A program made the translations under genes and the position numbers. From Cryomorphaceae bacterium (lineage in GTDB: Bacteria; Bacteroidota; Bacteroidia; Flavobacteriales; Schleiferiaceae), in assembly GCA_003507115.1 (NCBI GenBank), contig DNWN01000001.1, forward strand, positions 1-7,008: a DNA stretch of 7,008 nucleotides, in the 5' to 3' direction. The notes under the pieces are model-generated. The model saw only the letters and a list, made by a program, of their open reading frames with translations, made no database searches and was not told the DNA's origin. The stretch's first letter is position 1. Every line of letters starts with the position of its first letter. Positions 4,553 to 7,008 of the stretch are shown piece after piece.

Positions 4553-7008
4553 GAAGTTGATGCGAACACCACCGTTCCAGTTGCGGGGCAAGCCCAAGAA
4601 CACTTCTGCGTCGTCCGCAGAGTGGGTCTTGTCGCCGTACGCGTTGTAGGGAGAGTTGTCCGTAGCATCCTGGATGTACACGGCATCGGTCAAGTTGAAC
4701 ACGTGCGCAAAGACGTCCATGGTCACACCATTGAAGTCGATGGGCAAACGGTAGTTCAAGTTCAAATCCAACACGCTGAAGTTGGGCACTTGCCAAGACT
4801 CGGCGCGGTCTGATTCGCTCGTACGACCGAATACGTTCCAATCCGCGTAGTACTTGGAGTAATTGCGGTAGGTCAACGTAGCGTTCAAGTTCTTCACGCC
4901 CGTGTACTGAACAACAACTGCCTGCTGGTTCTGAGGAGCGTCACCTACGTGCAAGCCCTTCAGGTAGTAGTTCACTTGGGTCGTTACAGGAGAACCAGAG
5001 GAGTAGTCCGTGTATTCACCCGAAACGTCGTCCATCATCGTCCAGTCGCCGAAAGAAGCGCTCAAGTCGATGCGAAGACCCTTGATGGGCTTCAGAGCAG
5101 CCTCCAATTCCAAACCGCTGTGCTTCGCGTTCATACCGGTCAAGTAAACCGCGTCTTCAGAACCGTCCGTCAAGTAGACGAAGAAGCTGTTGGTACGGTT
5201 CAACCACAAGGTGTAGTAGTAGCTAGCACTCAACGCCAACATGCCGTTGGGGGCGCTCCAGTTCAAACCTGCCTCGTAGGAGTTAAAGGTCTCGTTGTCC
5301 GCAAATGACTGCTTGTACACTTTACCCGAAGCGTCGTTGATAGCCTTATCAAACGTAGGGGTAGCCTTCACCCAACCCAAGTTGGCGAACGCGTTTACGT
5401 TGTCGTTGATCGCGTACTTCGCACCACCCTTGATTTGCATACCGGGGAGGTTCTTGTTCTCCGCATAGTACTCTTCGCCGTTTCCGTTGTCACGGAAGTG
5501 GTCCGTCAACGTGTAAGACGCCATGGTGAAACCAGCTACCCCGTTTGCAGACAAGCGGTCAGAGCGGTAGTCGCCCTGAACGTAGGCACCGGCCCAGTTG
5601 ATGGTCGTCGTGTTGTGGTAGGCAATCTTATCGCCCAAGCCAGCTTGGAAATCCGCTTGACGGAAGTCGCTGCTGTTGTCCACGTAGTAGGCACCGCCCA
5701 ACAAGTCGCGCACTTCACGAGCGTGCTCTACTTGAGCAGAACGTACGTCCAAACCGTAGGTCAAGTTCAAGTTGTCGTTCACTTCGTGGTACAACTTAGA
5801 AATGGCACCCAAGGTCCACTGGTTATTGATTGAGTTACGCAAGATGCCGGTAGATGCAGGGCTGCCATCGGTAGCGTCCGCGTTCTCAGCCACTTCAGCG
5901 TCCCAGTTACGCGCAAAGCCCAATGCCGATGAGCTCTTTACAGAACCCAAGGTACCTGAGCCCCCGCCTGAACCTCCCGAGTAGTAGAAGATGTTCGCCA
6001 AGCGCATGTTGTCGTTGATGGTGCGGTACCAGTTCAAGTTCACCTGAGGCTTGTGGAAGTAGTTCTCACGCTCGTTGATGAAGTTCGGGTTGTAGCGCGC
6101 ACCTTGACGAGCACCGTACATGTTGTAGTACTGCTCCCCTGCATAGGAAGGATCTACCGTGTTGTAGTTCTGGCTGTAGTTGCGGCCCAATTCAGAGAAT
6201 TGATCGGCAGCATTGGGATCATAACCGTCCAAAGACAAGGCGTAGTCTTTAGAGAAGCGACCTACGTTCTGACGGTACAAGTTCTGACCGTGGCGCTGGG
6301 GAGCACCAATGGCGTACAATTCCAACTTGTCCTTCTTTGATGCCTGGTAGGAGGCACCGAAGTAGTAGGCGTAGGCGTCCGTCCAGGTGCCCTGATAGAA
6401 TCCGTCACCGGTCTTGCGCACCAACGTGCCAGAGATCGCCAATTTCTCGCCGATCATGCCGGAGTTGAAGCCCACGGTGGTCTTCAAGAAGTTCCAGCTG
6501 CCCAATTCCTGACGGATATACCCGCCCTTCGAGCGTGCTGCAGGATCGGAAATGATGTTGATGGTACCACCGATAGAAGGCGTAGCCAAGTTTACACCAG
6601 ACAAACCGCGCTGAACTTGGATGTTGCTTGTCGCGTCACCCACACCGTCCCAGTTGGACCAGTATACCCAACCGTTCTCCATGTCGTTTACGGGTACACC
6701 GTTGATCATGATAGCGACGTTGCGCTGGTTGAAACCACGAACGTTCAAACGAGAGTCACCCGCACCACCACCTTGGTTGGTAGAGTAGATAGAGGGCGCC
6801 GTGTTCAACACGTTGGGGAGGTCACGTGAAGCCAGGCGGTTCACGATGTCTTTCTTCGGAAGCGTCGTCACCGCGAAGGGCGATCTGCTGTCCGAACGAG
6901 AGGATACAATTTCAAGCTCTGTGAGCTCTACCACTGTGTCCAGGGCAGCTGTTTGAGCTTGGGCCGCAAAGGCAACCAACAAGGCTCCAGCAAGGGTCAT
7001 AAGTTTTT
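4550..7008 (-). CDS. TonB-dependent outer-membrane receptor, N-terminus probably just beyond the window
   Basis: The minus-strand frame encodes an outer-membrane beta-barrel transporter that takes up a large or scarce ligand using TonB-ExbB-ExbD energy. From the first ATG (7000) it has 816 residues. The frame is open to the edge and reads KLMTLAGALLVAFAAQAQ, so the positive end of the signal peptide and the true ATG probably lie past 7008; cleavage should fall near residue 15. A likely TonB box, LTELEIVSSR, is at 26-35. The plug domain (about 40-152) shows RLNVRGFNQRNVAIMINGVP and GGTINIIS. The barrel follows, rich in alternating aromatic strands, and ends VRINF with the usual terminal Phe. 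No N-terminal carboxypeptidase-like domain is present, and there is no room for one. A Gly/Ser-rich loop lies at 341-353. Codon use is strongly biased (TTG for Leu, AAC for Asn, TAC for Tyr), unlike the mixed use in the ars genes, suggesting high expression. The ligand is unknown; no SusD-like partner is visible. Confidence 0.92.
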   Translation of the reverse strand, partial: KLMTLAGALLVAFAAQAQTAALDTVVELTELEIVSSRSDSRSPFAVTTLPKKDIVNRLASRDLPNVLNTAPSIYSTNQGGGAGDSRLNVRGFNQRNVAIMINGVPVNDMENGWVYWSNWDGVGDATSNIQVQRGLSGVNLATPSIGGTINIISDPAARSKGGYIRQELGSWNFLKTTVGFNSGMIGEKLAISGTLVRKTGDGFYQGTWTDAYAYYFGASYQASKKDKLELYAIGAPQRHGQNLYRQNVGRFSKDYALSLDGYDPNAADQFSELGRNYSQNYNTVDPSYAGEQYYNMYGARQGARYNPNFINERENYFHKPQVNLNWYRTINDNMRLANIFYYSGGSGGGSGTLGSVKSSSALGFARNWDAEVAENADATDGSPASTGILRNSINNQWTLGAISKLYHEVNDNLNLTYGLDVRSAQVEHAREVRDLLGGAYYVDNSSDFRQADFQAGLGDKIAYHNTTTINWAGAYVQGDYRSDRLSANGVAGFTMASYTLTDHFRDNGNGEEYYAENKNLPGMQIKGGAKYAINDNVNAFANLGWVKATPTFDKAINDASGKVYKQSFADNETFNSYEAGLNWSAPNGMLALSASYYYTLWLNRTNSFFVYLTDGSEDAVYLTGMNAKHSGLELEAALKPIKGLRIDLSASFGDWTMMDDVSGEYTDYSSGSPVTTQVNYYLKGLHVGDAPQNQQAVVVQYTGVKNLNATLTYRNYSKYYADWNVFGRTSESDRAESWQVPNFSVLDLNLNYRLPIDFNGVTMDVFAHVFNLTDAVYIQDATDNSPYNAYGDKTHSADDAEVFLGLPRNWNGGVRINF

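Noticed and set aside
4949..5833. Long plus-strand open frames of 119 and 132 residues antisense to the receptor
   Set aside because: They lie wholly inside the well-supported receptor gene, have no recognisable domains and are explained by its strong codon bias keeping the antisense frame open.
4550..7008. The TonB-dependent receptor as part of the arsenic system
   Set aside because: It is convergent with the operon, separated by a strong terminator, and nothing in its sequence points to arsenic; adjacency alone is not enough.
1..7008. CRISPR array, tRNA, rRNA, insertion sequence or attachment site
   Set aside because: No regularly spaced repeats, cloverleaf genes, transposase motifs or terminal inverted repeats were found; coding genes account for nearly all of the window.

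Overview
The window looks like a chromosomal segment of a Bacteroidota bacterium, probably of the Flavobacteriia/Cryomorphaceae-Schleiferiaceae type, though that rank is a guess. The evidence is family content: an RseP with the Bacteroidota-like stretch VEKFYLFFDPWFSL, an arsenic cassette containing a DUF6428-type protein, and a large TonB-dependent receptor ending in Phe. Genes also lack clear Shine-Dalgarno sequences, which is usual in this phylum. No tRNA, rRNA, CRISPR array, insertion sequence or phage gene is visible. Coding density is very high and no stretch over about 115 bases lacks a gene.

Layout. (1) 1-1310, minus strand: rseP, a membrane-embedded site-2 zinc protease, missing only its last few residues at the left edge. 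(2) 1357-1827, plus strand: a small biotin carboxyl carrier protein, divergent from rseP across a 46-bp gap. (3) 1894-4464, plus strand: a compact arsenic-resistance operon. It has an operator-like dyad, an ArsR-family repressor, a Cys-rich DUF6428-type protein, a thioredoxin-type arsenate reductase with an N-terminal extension, and an Acr3 arsenite efflux permease; the gaps are 40, 19 and 2 bp. (4) 4465-4549: a convergent intergenic region with a strong hairpin terminator and two short palindromes. (5) 4550-7008, minus strand: a TonB-dependent outer-membrane receptor of at least 816 residues whose true start probably lies just outside the right edge.

How the parts work together. In the ars operon the repressor should release the operator when As(III) or a similar metalloid appears. 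The reductase converts arsenate to arsenite and Acr3 exports it. The role of the DUF6428-type protein is unknown. Its operon position and its thiol-rich C-terminus (five Cys in the last 30 residues, ending CC) suggest metalloid or thiol chemistry. This protein is the best candidate for undescribed biology here. A second point is that the repressor lacks the usual CxC metal-binding pair on its recognition unit. The rseP, carrier-protein and receptor genes look like ordinary core functions unrelated to arsenic.
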